From positions 124,001 to 188,000 of the forward strand of contig JAJEBK010000009.1 in the NCBI GenBank assembly GCA_022823945.1: a DNA stretch of 64,000 bases, read 5' to 3'. This document shows positions 19,993 through 29,205 of this stretch, one piece after another. The first letter of the stretch is position 1, and each line of letters opens with the position of its first letter. Source of the stretch: Anaerolineae bacterium. Lineage in GTDB: Bacteria > Chloroflexota > Anaerolineae > Aggregatilineales > Phototrophicaceae. The notes beneath the pieces were generated by a model. It was not told the origin of the DNA. It saw nothing but the letters and a program-made list of their open reading frames with translations, and made no database searches. A program made the position numbers and the translations under genes.

Positions 19993-20036
19993 TTTAAGGG
20001 TTGTCCCGATATTTGTGTGCCAGCGCGTCTCGCCTA

Positions 20037-20065
20037 TTGACTTGCGCGCAACTGGGCAATAGTAT
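20037..20065 (+). promoter_or_regulatory. Sigma70 promoter of rplY
   Basis: TTGACT, 17-base spacer, TAGTAT, giving a 5' leader of about 60 bases before the rplY start. Confidence 0.7.
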
Positions 20066-20134
20066 GGGCGCGAACCATTTTCTGTAACAGCAGCATGCGC
20101 GCCACCCGCTGCGCGCGCACAGGAGCGCAAACCC

Positions 20135-20776
20135 ATGTCCGACTTCCAACTTGCCGCCCAAAAGCGCCGGGCGCGAGGCAAGAAAAATCGTCAGCTGCGG
20201 CGCGACGGCTTTGTGCCTGGCATCCTCTATGGTCCCTCAACCGACCCGCTCAGCGTGCAATTTCCTTATCGCTCGGTCGAAGTGATGCTGATGGAAGCCG
20301 GCGGCACCAACCTGATCGACATAGAAGTCGAAGGGGCGGTTTATCCTTCGCTGGCTCGCGAAGTGCAACGCGATGTCGTGCGCGGCGATATTCTGCATGT
20401 CGACTTCCTGGCTGTCGACCAGACACAGCGCATCTCGGTGGAAGTGCCGATTGTCATGGAGGGCCGCAGTCCGGTGGTTGTGGCGCGCGAAGGCATCCTC
20501 ATCACCGGTCGCAGTTCGCTGACTCTGGAGGTCTACCCCAGCGATATCCGCGATCGCATCATCATTGACCTGACGGGGCTGACCGAATTGGGCTCAGAGG
20601 TGTTGGTGCGCGATCTCTCTTTTGGCGAGAATGTCACCGTGCACAATGACCCCAACGAAATGCTGGCGAAGATCGTACAGCCTGCCGCCGCGCGCGCCGA
20701 AGAAGACCTGGAAGGCGAAGAAGGCGAAATTGAGGGCGAAGAAGTAGAAGGCGCAGACGAAGCGTCCGACGAGTAA
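20135..20776 (+). CDS. rplY: 50S ribosomal protein L25/general stress protein Ctc
   Basis: 213 residues of the long CTC/TL5 form of L25, which binds 5S rRNA in the large subunit. The N-terminal domain has the signature KNRQLRRDGFVPGILYG and ends near residue 95 (DILHVDFLAV). The C-terminal beta domain (VEVPIVMEGRSPVV to LSFGENVTVHND) is complete. It ends in a strongly acidic tail of about 25 residues made mostly of Glu, Gly and Asp. A Shine-Dalgarno AGGAG precedes the ATG by nine bases. It is transcribed alone, from its own promoter, just downstream of tRNA-Gly. Confidence 0.96.
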   Translation: MSDFQLAAQKRRARGKKNRQLRRDGFVPGILYGPSTDPLSVQFPYRSVEVMLMEAGGTNLIDIEVEGAVYPSLAREVQRDVVRGDILHVDFLAVDQTQRISVEVPIVMEGRSPVVVAREGILITGRSSLTLEVYPSDIRDRIIIDLTGLTELGSEVLVRDLSFGENVTVHNDPNEMLAKIVQPAAARAEEDLEGEEGEIEGEEVEGADEASDE

Positions 20777-20794
20777 TCTGCCTCCATCCCCTGG

Positions 20795-20877
20795 CCCCTT
20801 CCCCCACAAGGAGGGAAGGGGAGCTAAGCAATCTGAGGATTAAGCAATAGAGCCCCTCCCTCACTTTGGGGGAGGGG
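20795..20877. repeat. Two G/C-rich hairpins after rplY
   Basis: Two consecutive inverted repeats: CCCCTTCCC...GGGAAGGGG (20795-20821, 9-bp stem) and CCCCTCCC...GGGAGGGG (20853-20877, 8-bp stem). Neither has a clear T tract, so they may act as weak terminators or simply be interspersed repeats. The rest of the spacer between rplY and gyrA (convergent genes) holds nothing else I can support. Confidence 0.5.
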
Positions 20878-21041
20878 GGTTTGGTGCCGCGCAGCTCTTC
20901 AAACCTTCTCTTTTGCAGAATTGCGGACAAGCCTTTATAGAGACAAGCGCTCTCTTGCTTGATTTATCATTGGGGCGATGTCACCCACAGCGCCAGCCTT
21001 GCGCCCCGGGGCGACTCACGGAGTAGTCCAAGCGGCAGACT

Positions 21042-23585
21042 TTATAATAGCTGACCGTTGCTCGCTGGCTGTTCTGCGTCCGCCTCGAGTTCGGGAGTGG
21101 TTTGTTCTTCTTCGCCGCGCATGATGGCGATGCCAGCCACCTCGTCATCTTCATCAATATTCATCAGGATGACGCCTTGGGTGTTGCGCCCGATCACGCT
21201 GATTTCGGCGATCTGGGTGCGCAGGACCTTGCCTTTTTCGGTGATCAGCATAAGCATCAATTTGTCGCCATGCCGCACGCTGCGCACAGCCACGACCGGT
21301 CCCGTGCGCTGGCTGATCTTCTGTGTGCGCAAACCCAGCCCGCCACGCGCTTGCACACGATAGTCGTCCAGCGGCGTTACTTTGCCCAGCCCCTTTTGCG
21401 TCGTCACGAGCACATGCGTGTCGTCTGTGCCCACGACATCCATGCTGACCACATGATCGCCTTCGCGCAGGTCGATGCCGCGGACGCCGGCTGCTTGTCG
21501 CCCCATCGCGCGCACATCGCTCTCGTGAAACAGGATACACTGCCCATCAGCTGTGGCCATCAGGATTTGCTGGTCGCCTTCCGTACGCTTGACCCAGCGC
21601 AGCGAATCGCCGGGCAGCAAGCTCATGGCGATCAAACCGCTGGGGCGGATGTCAATGAATTCTCGTTGTTCGACGCGCTTGATTTTGCCGCGAGCTGTCG
21701 CCAGCGCAAAGTAGCCGGTTTCATCGCCGGCTTGGTCATCGGGCAAAGCGAAAATGGCGCTGATCTTCTCATCACCTTCCAACGGCAGCAGCGCCTGGAT
21801 GAGCGTGCCGCGTTTTTCGCGCGTTGTTTCGGCTATCTCGTAGGCGATGCATGAATAGACGCGCCCACGATCGCTGAAGAACAGAATGGTATCGTGACTA
21901 TAGGCGAAAAAGACATCCAACAAGGCATCGTCGTCTTTCAGCGTGAAGCCGCGCATACCCTTGCCGCCGCGCCGCTGTTGTCGATAATGCCGCGCCGCCA
22001 CCCGTTTGATATAGCCATTTTCGGTCAAACTGATGACGACATTTTCGCGCCGATACAAGTCGCCTTCGTTAAAGTCGATATTGCCAAAGACCACATCGGT
22101 ATTGCGCTCGTCGCCATAGTTCTCGGCGATCTCTTGAATATCGTCGCGAATGAGTTGCAAGACTTTATAGGGTGAAGCCAGCAAGTCTTCCAGATAAGCG
22201 ATGCGCGCTTGCACTGTCTCATATTCGTCTTGCAGCTTTTGGCGTTCCAGCGCCGCCAGCCGCCGCAACTGCATATCGAGGATGGCGTTGGCTTGCGTTT
22301 CGTCCAGCGCGAAGTTCGCCATCAGTCGGGCGCGGGCTGCTTCTACATCGGGCGAGCTGCGGATGGTTTGGATGACCGCGTCAATGTTGGCAACCGCCTT
22401 CAGCAAGCCGCTCAAGACATGAGCGCGGGCAAGTTGCCGCCGCAGGTCGTACTGCGAGCGCCGCACGATGACATCGCGCCGATGCTCAATATACACGCGC
22501 AGGCTTCGTTTCAGGCTGAGCGTGCGCGGCTCGCCATCGACCAGCGCCAGCATCTGGATGCTGAAGACGCCTTGCAGCTGGGTATAGCGATACAGCTGAT
22601 TCAGCACGCGCTGTGGCTGGGCGTGTCGCTTCAGCTCGACCACCAGGCGTAGTCCCTGCCGGTCGGATTCGTCCCGCAGGTCGCGGATAGCTTCGATGCG
22701 GCCGTCACGCACCAGGCTGACGATGCGCTCGATGATGGTCGATTTGCTCAGCTGATACGGGATTGAAGTAAAGACGATGTTGAAGCCATCGCCAGCAGCT
22801 TCTTCAAAATGAGCGCTGGAGCGGACGACGACCCGCCCCTTGCCCGTGGCATAGGCTTCCTTGAGTTCGTCACCGACCACGATGGTAGCGCCGGTCGGGA
22901 AGTCTGGACCCTTTACGAATTGCATCAGATCGTCGACGGTCACTGTCTCGATGTTGTCGTAGTTGTCGATGAGATGGATGATGGCCGCCGCCAGCTCACG
23001 CAAATTGTGCGGCGGGATATTGGTAGCCATGCCCACGGCGATACCGCTGGCGCCATTCAGCAGCAGGTTGGGCAACCGCGCTGGCAGCACGCTGGGTTCG
23101 TCTTGGGTCGTGTCATAATTCTCGACGAAATCGACCGTATCCATATTGATATCGGTCAGCATTTCGCCAGCGATATTGGCCATTCGCGCTTCGGTGTAGC
23201 GCATGGCGGCGGGTTTGTCGCCATCCTGGCTGCCGAAGTTGCCTTGCCCGTCCACCAATGGATAACGCAGCGAAAAATCTTGCGCCAAACGGGCCATGGC
23301 ATCGTAGATCGCCTGGTCGCCATGCGGGTGATACTTGCCCATCACCTCGCCGACCAGCCGAGCGCTTTTTTTGTACGAGGTGCCGGGTCGCAAGCCCATA
23401 TCGTGCATGGCATACAAGATGCGGCGGTGCACAGGTTTCAAACCATCGCGAGCATCGGGCAGGGCGCGCGCAACGATTACGCTCATGGCATAGCTGAGGT
23501 AGCTGCCGCGCATTTCTTCGTTGATGGCGACGCTGCGGATGCTGCCGGTGAAATCGTCGCTTGCGCTGGTCGTTGTTTCGTCCAT
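21042..23585 (-). CDS. gyrA: DNA gyrase subunit A
   Basis: 847 residues, the usual GyrA length. It is the breakage-reunion subunit of gyrase, which introduces negative supercoils with GyrB. The winged-helix/tower region is at the N-terminus with [20 protein letters not shown]. The catalytic tyrosine is Y130 in [10 protein letters not shown]. The C-terminal pinwheel carries the GyrA box QRRGGKG, which separates gyrase from topoisomerase IV. In the quinolone-determining loop the sequence is [10 protein letters not shown]: the E. coli Ser83 position is Gln here (Q91), while the Asp87 position is kept (D95). It is monocistronic and convergent with rplY, with an extended -10 upstream. Confidence 0.97.
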   Translation of the reverse strand: MDETTTSASDDFTGSIRSVAINEEMRGSYLSYAMSVIVARALPDARDGLKPVHRRILYAMHDMGLRPGTSYKKSARLVGEVMGKYHPHGDQAIYDAMARLAQDFSLRYPLVDGQGNFGSQDGDKPAAMRYTEARMANIAGEMLTDINMDTVDFVENYDTTQDEPSVLPARLPNLLLNGASGIAVGMATNIPPHNLRELAAAIIHLIDNYDNIETVTVDDLMQFVKGPDFPTGATIVVGDELKEAYATGKGRVVVRSSAHFEEAAGDGFNIVFTSIPYQLSKSTIIERIVSLVRDGRIEAIRDLRDESDRQGLRLVVELKRHAQPQRVLNQLYRYTQLQGVFSIQMLALVDGEPRTLSLKRSLRVYIEHRRDVIVRRSQYDLRRQLARAHVLSGLLKAVANIDAVIQTIRSSPDVEAARARLMANFALDETQANAILDMQLRRLAALERQKLQDEYETVQARIAYLEDLLASPYKVLQLIRDDIQEIAENYGDERNTDVVFGNIDFNEGDLYRRENVVISLTENGYIKRVAARHYRQQRRGGKGMRGFTLKDDDALLDVFFAYSHDTILFFSDRGRVYSCIAYEIAETTREKRGTLIQALLPLEGDEKISAIFALPDDQAGDETGYFALATARGKIKRVEQREFIDIRPSGLIAMSLLPGDSLRWVKRTEGDQQILMATADGQCILFHESDVRAMGRQAAGVRGIDLREGDHVVSMDVVGTDDTHVLVTTQKGLGKVTPLDDYRVQARGGLGLRTQKISQRTGPVVAVRSVRHGDKLMLMLITEKGKVLRTQIAEISVIGRNTQGVILMNIDEDDEVAGIAIMRGEEEQTTPELEADAEQPASNGQLL

Positions 23586-23645
23586 ATTGTGCGGCTTTCC
23601 GCCCTCGATTCTTCTTGCGATACCGTCCCCCGATTATCCTATAGA

Positions 23646-23654
23646 ATTGTATCA
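23646..23654 (-). promoter_or_regulatory. Extended -10 element of gyrA
   Basis: On the minus strand TGATACAAT (TGn plus TACAAT) lies about 60 bases before the gyrA ATG. The -35 region is weak, which suits an extended -10 promoter. Confidence 0.55.
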
Positions 23655-23799
23655 CATAGGCGGGAAACATGCTATGCCAGACGCGCGCTTGAAAGGGCGT
23701 ATGCCTGTGCCTAGCTGTATGTGGGCGCGGAAGATTTGGAAGCGCCGCAGACCAGCAATCTCAACAGTCTGCGTGAAAAAAGAAGCCATATCGAAAAAA

Positions 23800-23829
23800 T
23801 TGTTGCAGAATCCAATTTTGGGTTATACT
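23800..23829 (+). promoter_or_regulatory. Sigma70 promoter of the small membrane protein gene
   Basis: TTGTTG, 18-base spacer, TATACT. This gives a leader of about 100 bases before the gene at 23935; no riboswitch fold was recognised in it. Confidence 0.6.
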
Positions 23830-23934
23830 AATACATAAGTTGTCTGGCGGCGTTGTCAGCCGAGAAAGGAGACCAGCGCGCAAATTCCCATTCCAACGGA
23901 AAGTAGTAATGCAGTGCTTAGAGGAGGAATCTAA

Positions 23935-24351
23935 ATGGACAGCGACAAATTGATGAAGGGTATCATCCCGGGCATTATGTCTGGGTATGTGTTCATGGCG
24001 TTTATGGGTCCGGGCATGGCGGACATGGTCGGCGGGATGATTTCGGCTGATGCCCTGATTGGCTTCATCCTGCATATCATCATCAGCGCAGTGATCGGCG
24101 CGCTTTACACGGGTCTCTTCACGGAATATGTCAAGATGAACAACCCGCTGGTGGACATTGCGGTTGGCGGCCTCATCTATGGCGTGATCTGGTGGATTGT
24201 CGGCGGCCTCATCATTATGCCCGCTATCGCCGGTGGGGAATTGCTGCAGATTTCGCTGACAGATCCCAGCCTCTTTGGGCATATCATTTTCGGCCATGTA
24301 CTGGCATTCCTGGTCGTCCTGCGCAATGCCGCAATGGGCATGGACGGCTAA
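23935..24351 (+). CDS. Small integral membrane protein, four predicted helices, unknown function
   Basis: 138 residues, almost entirely hydrophobic, with helices at roughly 8-27, 40-62, 75-100 and 112-131. Small residues (Gly, Ala) and Met are abundant, and GxxxG-like spacings are common, suggesting tightly packed helices. I do not recognise a family with confidence. The start is certain: an excellent Shine-Dalgarno (GAGGAGG) lies a few bases upstream, and a sigma70-like promoter lies about 105 bases upstream. It is a single-gene unit between gyrA (divergent) and the birA group (convergent). The opposite-strand ORF of 178 residues is a shadow. Confidence 0.82.
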   Translation: MDSDKLMKGIIPGIMSGYVFMAFMGPGMADMVGGMISADALIGFILHIIISAVIGALYTGLFTEYVKMNNPLVDIAVGGLIYGVIWWIVGGLIIMPAIAGGELLQISLTDPSLFGHIIFGHVLAFLVVLRNAAMGMDG

Positions 24352-24383
24352 TCAGCCCTTGCCCTCCAAGTCAGATCACTTCG

Positions 24384-24409
24384 CCCGGGTTGGTATTGCC
24401 CAGCCCGGG
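24384..24409. terminator. Bidirectional hairpin between convergent genes
   Basis: A 10-bp stem (CCCGGGTTGG with CCAGCCCGGG, one G-T pair) and a 6-base loop lie between two convergent stop codons. There is no long T tract on either side, so it is only a probable terminator. Confidence 0.5.
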
Positions 24410-24421
24410 ACTTCCTTCGCA

Positions 24422-25255
24422 CTATAAGCCGAAATCCCAATTGTCGTTGATCAGTTTGTAGAGCGACGCGGCCTGTTCGCTGTCAAATGGCTTGTCGGCG
24501 CGGACGCGGTCCAGATATGGCGAGCGAAGCATCAACTGGCCTGCGCCTGCATCCATCCAGAGTAGCGGTTCTTCCAAATCGGGGACGATATCAATTTGCA
24601 GCTTCCCGCCATCGTCACAGGCAGTGGCAGCGCACTGAGCATTGAACCAGTTTGCCAAATCAGCACCCAACTGCCTGGCGAAAGTCGCATCGGCATCTCG
24701 GTAATTGACGACTACGCGCCCCGCTTCGCTTCGTTGTCGCTCGCCCCAAAATGTGAAATCAAGCGCGGTATGCCGCCAGATTCTATCTGCCCGAACATAG
24801 AAAGACAGCCGCGCATAGGGCAAGCCATTTACATCTTCCCGCACCAGGGCGCGCGCTCGTTCACCTTCGATTGTCACCGACAAAATGTCGCCAGACAGCT
24901 CGATTGCATTCGCGGCTTTCAATGTCTGATAGCGCTCGAAAAGTGTCGATTGCGCCGCCAGCCAGCTTTCATCGCCGCTTTGTATCTGTAAAAAAGTGCT
25001 GCGATCGCCGATGCGCAGGGCTGCCACCTCCACTTTGATGGTGTCAGTAAGCTGTTGCGCAATCTCGTTCTGCACTTGCACAAGCCGCAGGTGCAAGGCC
25101 AACCCGCCCAACAGGATTGCAGCAACCAGCAGCGCGGTCAATAGCAGCAATCGACGCAGGTTGCGGCGGCGATTTCGCTTGAGTTGCGGATCTTCGCCAT
25201 CGGGCTGGTCGATTGTGTCCGCCTCGACCTCCCACTCAAATCGGATGCGGCTCAC
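24422..25255 (-). CDS. Single-span membrane protein with extracytoplasmic domain, unknown function
   Basis: 277 residues. A charged N-terminus ending in a run of Arg (RNRRRNLRR) leads into one hydrophobic helix at about 35-55, so the remaining 220 residues should be extracytoplasmic. The mature part has alternating strand-like segments, for example ILSVTIEGERARALVREDV and RLSFYVRADRIWRHTALDFTFWG, which resemble an NTF2-like or Tim44-like fold around a conserved aromatic core; this is a weak impression. Its ATG overlaps the birA stop by 4 bases, so it is co-translated with birA although no functional link is obvious. Confidence 0.75.
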   Translation of the reverse strand: MSRIRFEWEVEADTIDQPDGEDPQLKRNRRRNLRRLLLLTALLVAAILLGGLALHLRLVQVQNEIAQQLTDTIKVEVAALRIGDRSTFLQIQSGDESWLAAQSTLFERYQTLKAANAIELSGDILSVTIEGERARALVREDVNGLPYARLSFYVRADRIWRHTALDFTFWGERQRSEAGRVVVNYRDADATFARQLGADLANWFNAQCAATACDDGGKLQIDIVPDLEEPLLWMDAGAGQLMLRSPYLDRVRADKPFDSEQAASLYKLINDNWDFGL

Positions 25256-26010
25256 TGGATCTTGCCCGCCCGTGCCAATGGCGCAAGCTCGCCGACATGG
25301 CTGGTATGCTGCTCGCCGAATTCATCAATGACGAGCAATGCGCCATCCGCCGTTACATCCAGCGCCTTTCCAGCTACACCGCCCGCATTCACCAACTGGC
25401 CGAGCACATTCAGTCGACTTCGCCAATTGTCAAACAGCGCGTCAGTTTCGATGCGCCGCTGCCAATGCAGAATCCGATTCGTCAAGTCTCCCGCCAGTTG
25501 CGCTCGATCGAGCCGCGCGCCGACTGCCGATTCCAGGCTGGTTGCAGTTGCCGCCAGCTCGCTGCCCTGGAAGTCTGTGCGCACATTGATGCCGATGCCC
25601 AATACCGCGCCGCAGAGCCGTTCTCCCGACCAGGTCGCCTCGCACAAAATGCCGCTGACCTTCTTGCCAGCGATCTGTACATCATTGGGCCACTTGATGC
25701 TGACATCTTCGCAGCCTAGACTCTCTGCCAGTTCACAAACAGCCAGCCCGCCCAACATCGTGACTCGTGACAGCCAGCGCGCGCCCGGGCACAGTATCAC
25801 CGACAAAGCCAGCGCTGTGCCAGGCGGTGTCTGCCAGCTTTTGCCCCGGCGACCGCGGCCCGCAAACTGCTCGTCGGCGATGACAAGAGCGCCAACCGGC
25901 GCGTCATGCTCCAGCCAGTCGAGGGCGGCATCGTTGGTGCTACCAATGCACTCATAATAGCGAAATGGCACCGACAGAGTCTTCGTCAGGCGATCATGCG
26001 ATAAAGTCAT
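25252..26010 (-). CDS. birA: Biotin--[acetyl-CoA-carboxylase] ligase
   Basis: 252 residues, a class I biotin protein ligase without the N-terminal DNA-binding domain, so it should be enzyme only, not a repressor. It activates biotin with ATP and attaches it to the biotin carboxyl carrier protein. The catalytic loop GRGRRGKSWQTPPGTALALS is intact, as is IKWPNDVQIAGKKVSGILCE, which binds biotinyl-AMP. The C-terminal SH3-like domain is present (about 200-250). It is the first gene of a two-gene unit and is divergent from the HIT gene, with overlapping promoters. Confidence 0.94.
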   Translation of the reverse strand: MTLSHDRLTKTLSVPFRYYECIGSTNDAALDWLEHDAPVGALVIADEQFAGRGRRGKSWQTPPGTALALSVILCPGARWLSRVTMLGGLAVCELAESLGCEDVSIKWPNDVQIAGKKVSGILCEATWSGERLCGAVLGIGINVRTDFQGSELAATATSLESAVGARLDRAQLAGDLTNRILHWQRRIETDALFDNWRSRLNVLGQLVNAGGVAGKALDVTADGALLVIDEFGEQHTSHVGELAPLARAGKIQ

Positions 26011-26040
26011 AGTGCTCTCGCGGCGGCTAGCATCCTGCGC

Positions 26041-26069
26041 ATTGTATCAGACGCGGCTGTCGCTAGAAT
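26041..26069. promoter_or_regulatory. Overlapping divergent promoters of birA and the HIT gene
   Basis: On the plus strand TTGTAT, 16 bases, TAGAAT drives the HIT gene. On the minus strand TGATACAAT, an extended -10, drives birA. The plus -35 and the minus -10 share the same bases, so the two promoters should compete. Confidence 0.55.
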
Positions 26070-26101
26070 ATGCTGGCCGACCAACCCGTAGCGAGCCAAA
26101 C

Positions 26102-26608
26102 TTGGACCAGCTCTACACTCCCTGGCGCATGCCCTACATCAAACGCAAACGCGGGAGTGGGGCAGTTGGCTGCCTATTCTGTGATATTCCCTCCCGCGAT
26201 GAAGCGGCTCCCGACAACCTGATCGTCGCCCGAGGCGCAGACTGCTATGCCGTGCTGAACCGCTATCCCTATACATTTGGACATACCCTGGTCGTCCCCT
26301 ACGCGCATAGCCCTTCGCCCGAATCGCTGCCGGCGGGGGTTTTGGCAGAAGTGATGTCCATGTCAAACTGCGCCATGCGCGTATTGCGCGAGATCGCCAA
26401 TCCCGATGGTTTCAATATCGGCGCGAACATCGGCGCGGCGGCTGGAGCGGGCATCGCGGCGCACTTTCATTTCCATATTGTGCCGCGCTGGTCGGGCGAC
26501 GCCAATTTCATGGTCAGTATCGGTGAGACGCAAACGATTGCGGCTGAATTGTCGGTCATCCGCCAGCAGATGCGGGAAACCTGGCGAAAACTCTATGGCG
26601 CTGCCTGA
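26102..26608 (+). CDS. HIT family hydrolase/phosphorylase (Ap4A-type)
   Basis: About 168 residues. The histidine triad AHFHFHIVPRW is complete; the central His forms a nucleotidyl intermediate when nucleotidyl phosphates such as Ap4A are cleaved. The N-terminus LDQLYTPWRMPYIKR and the CLFCDI pair match the bacterial Ap4A phosphorylase-like branch. The ORF track begins at 26012, but a promoter (-10 at 26064) lies inside that extension, so I choose TTG at 26102, where family homology starts. Its end overlaps the convergent GT-C-like gene by 16 bases. Confidence 0.9.
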   Translation: MDQLYTPWRMPYIKRKRGSGAVGCLFCDIPSRDEAAPDNLIVARGADCYAVLNRYPYTFGHTLVVPYAHSPSPESLPAGVLAEVMSMSNCAMRVLREIANPDGFNIGANIGAAAGAGIAAHFHFHIVPRWSGDANFMVSIGETQTIAAELSVIRQQMRETWRKLYGAA

Positions 26609-29178
26609 CTTTCGTCCGCGCTGTCTTCACTACCAGGCGTGGGCGCAGGCGTCGGGGTAAGCGCGAGGACTTCTGCCGCCGCATCCCAAATGATGGTGTA
26701 GGCATCCAGGCTCTGTTCGGTTTCGGCTGCTAAATCCTCGTCCATCTGGTCATCGGTTGTCGCTTCGGTTTCCACGCTCAAGTCTGTATCAAGTTCTGGC
26801 GGCTGAGCGTCTGCTTGCGGCTGCAGGACGAATTCGGCTTTGGGATAGCCTTGTACATCGCGCAGATACAAGCCGACCACGACCTGGTGGTCCAGCATAG
26901 GTGGCTCGGTGGGGAATTGATGATAAGTGGTGAAAGCCTCGCCCCAGCGCCAGTAGCTGGTGGGCAGGCGCGGCGCGGCATCGGCTTGAGACAGGATATC
27001 GCCCGATTCGTCCAGCAGGTGCGCGAAGATGGTGTAATTCTCTTCTGGCGCAGAGTCCGCTTTCCAGTGCAGGCTGATCTCGTTGCGGCTGATATCCAGC
27101 TTGAAGCCTTCGAGGCGGATGACCTCGTCAAAGACGGGCTGGTCATCAGCAAGAATTTCATTGAATTCGATGGCGGCAGTTTGCTGGCGCGGCGTTACGA
27201 CTGCGCCAATATCCAGCAGGACAGGCTCAATCTGCCGCCCGACGACGTCGGTGGCGAGAATGCTCCCCTCGCCGTTTTGCCATTCCACGCGCAAATCGAA
27301 TGGATAGCTCCCATAAGCCGCCGAACTGATCGGGATGATGTATTCGTCCGGGTAAATCGCATCTGCGCGCCACCTGGATGTACGCAGGCTGCCAGCGCCA
27401 GGATAAGTCGTATAACTGCCGATTGTCTGTTGGTTATCGTCCACCAGGCGCAAGTACAGGCTGTTGTCGACTGTGGATGGCGCGCGCACCTGCCAATACA
27501 ATGTCAGGCGGATCTGGTCGCCGGCCGAATAGCGCCGGTCGCTGTGTTCATAGGCGACTAGCGCGACATCTCCAAACTCGGCATACACCGGTCTGGCGCT
27601 TGGCGGCGGCGCATCGACTGGGCTGGGCGCGCCATATTGACCGGCGATGACTGTCAGTGGCGCCAAAAATGCGGCTATGCCCAGCGCGCGCAGCTGCCAC
27701 AGCATGCACCTTTGCAGCAACTCCTTGGGCACCGCATCGCCAGCGCGCACAAAGTCCAGGTTGGGCGGGCGCAGCCAAAAGACCAGCCACCACACTGTTT
27801 CTACCAACCCCACCGCCAGCAGCGGGCCAAGCGCGCCAATCAAAGGAAAGAGCACCCGCCCCTGCGTAACCGGCGTCAGTGAGCTGAGGTAGATGATGCC
27901 CAGCCACAATAATCCCAGCCCGCTTGCCAGCGTCAGCAGATGCGCCAGTTCATACCGAGCGTAGGCAAAGTCGCGTATCGCAAGCAGTTGCAAAATCAAG
28001 AACAGGCAACCAGCCAAGCCGAGGAAAGTGCCCAGGTCGAACAAGACATAAAAGATGCTTGCCAGTTGGATGTTGGATGCGCCAAACAGCCCCCAAAATG
28101 ACATGCGAAACTGATGGAATTCGGCGAATAAATCAGCCAGATCAAAATACATCCCGCGCGAACCAGCCAGGGTCGCCTGGGTGATGATGCCAAGTGGCTC
28201 GCCATACAGTTGCAGATTGCGAATATGCCACCAGCCCGCGATCAGCAGCCAGCACAGCAGCAGCAGGTAGAGCATGGCCAGCAGGCCGCGGCGGTCGTCT
28301 GTCTTGCGCCGCACAAAATATGCCGCGCCAACCAAAACTGGCAGCAAGACCAGCGAAGTCGTTTTGGTCAGGCAAGCCAGGCCAAAGAGCGCAGCCATCG
28401 CCAGGCTGACGCGAGTAGAGAAGCCGTCGCGCAGCGTGCGCAGCAGCAGCAGGATCAGCGCGCTGTTCAGGCACATGGCCAGGCTGTCGTTGGTGACCGA
28501 GGCGCTGATAAAAATGAACATGGGGTTCAAACCGGTCAGGGCGGCAGCCACAAACGCGACAGTTGGGCGCTGCGGCGAGATCAGCCGGCCAATGCGGTGG
28601 ACAAAAAATATCGTGCCAGCGCCCAGCAGCAAACCAAATGCGCGCGCCACCAACACAGCCAGGCCGGTGCCCCGCGTAGCTCCCCAGCCTTCATCATGCG
28701 TAACCCGGTTTTTATTGCCGAATGCCCCAGGCTGGTCGGCCAACACATGTGGATTCAGTTGGCGGTAGGGCTCGGCATCATCCAGGCTTATCGGCGCGGT
28801 TAAGAGCGCAACTGCCACATAGTAGAGCGGGGGCTGGCTGCCGTGCTGTCCATAAAGCGTGTCGCGCGCCGCCAAATCTTGCACGGGCAGGCTGCTGGTC
28901 TCGCGCAGGTGCTGCACATAACCGAAGTGCCACAATTCCTCATTCGCTTCAAATATCGGTGTGGCGAACAGATATAGCAGGCCGAAGACCGCATAGAAAC
29001 CAAGCAGCCATTGCAGCGGACTCAGCGGAATATCCAGCGAGTCGAACCAGCGCCAGACCGCCACAATCAACGTCAAAACGCGCAAGCTGAGCCATCGCGC
29101 CGTTGCTCGCAAAGAAGCCAAACCGCGCCCCAGCCAGGCCAGGGCAGCGCGTGTGACCCTGCCCGCAGCTGTTTTCAT
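26593..29178 (-). CDS. GT-C-like membrane protein with C-terminal soluble domain
   Basis: 861 residues. Residues about 50-520 form a multi-helix membrane module. The first outside loop reads FEANEELWHFGYVQHLRE and is followed by GQHGSQPPLYYVAVALL, the pattern of GT39/ArnT-like sugar transferases using lipid-phosphate donors. Residues about 530-800 form two beta-rich soluble domains, with segments like RLTLYWQVRAP and ISLHWKADSAPEENYTIFAHL, also found in other Chloroflexi membrane proteins and in the gene ending at 33062. The C-terminus is acidic and low in complexity. It lies 27 bases after the ABC exporter pair and may be co-transcribed with it. Exact enzymatic function is unknown. Confidence 0.8.
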   Translation of the reverse strand: MKTAAGRVTRAALAWLGRGLASLRATARWLSLRVLTLIVAVWRWFDSLDIPLSPLQWLLGFYAVFGLLYLFATPIFEANEELWHFGYVQHLRETSSLPVQDLAARDTLYGQHGSQPPLYYVAVALLTAPISLDDAEPYRQLNPHVLADQPGAFGNKNRVTHDEGWGATRGTGLAVLVARAFGLLLGAGTIFFVHRIGRLISPQRPTVAFVAAALTGLNPMFIFISASVTNDSLAMCLNSALILLLLRTLRDGFSTRVSLAMAALFGLACLTKTTSLVLLPVLVGAAYFVRRKTDDRRGLLAMLYLLLLCWLLIAGWWHIRNLQLYGEPLGIITQATLAGSRGMYFDLADLFAEFHQFRMSFWGLFGASNIQLASIFYVLFDLGTFLGLAGCLFLILQLLAIRDFAYARYELAHLLTLASGLGLLWLGIIYLSSLTPVTQGRVLFPLIGALGPLLAVGLVETVWWLVFWLRPPNLDFVRAGDAVPKELLQRCMLWQLRALGIAAFLAPLTVIAGQYGAPSPVDAPPPSARPVYAEFGDVALVAYEHSDRRYSAGDQIRLTLYWQVRAPSTVDNSLYLRLVDDNQQTIGSYTTYPGAGSLRTSRWRADAIYPDEYIIPISSAAYGSYPFDLRVEWQNGEGSILATDVVGRQIEPVLLDIGAVVTPRQQTAAIEFNEILADDQPVFDEVIRLEGFKLDISRNEISLHWKADSAPEENYTIFAHLLDESGDILSQADAAPRLPTSYWRWGEAFTTYHQFPTEPPMLDHQVVVGLYLRDVQGYPKAEFVLQPQADAQPPELDTDLSVETEATTDDQMDEDLAAETEQSLDAYTIIWDAAAEVLALTPTPAPTPGSEDSADESQAAP

Positions 29179-29205
29179 CTGTCCCCGTCCCTGCCCGCAG
29201 CCATA

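Noticed and set aside
20795-20877. Hairpins after rplY as classical Rho-independent terminators
   Set aside because: The stems lack a following T tract, so I list them only as repeats.
23761-24297. 178-residue minus-strand ORF
   Set aside because: Antisense to the small membrane protein, which has a strong ribosome site; the peptide is His/Asp-rich.
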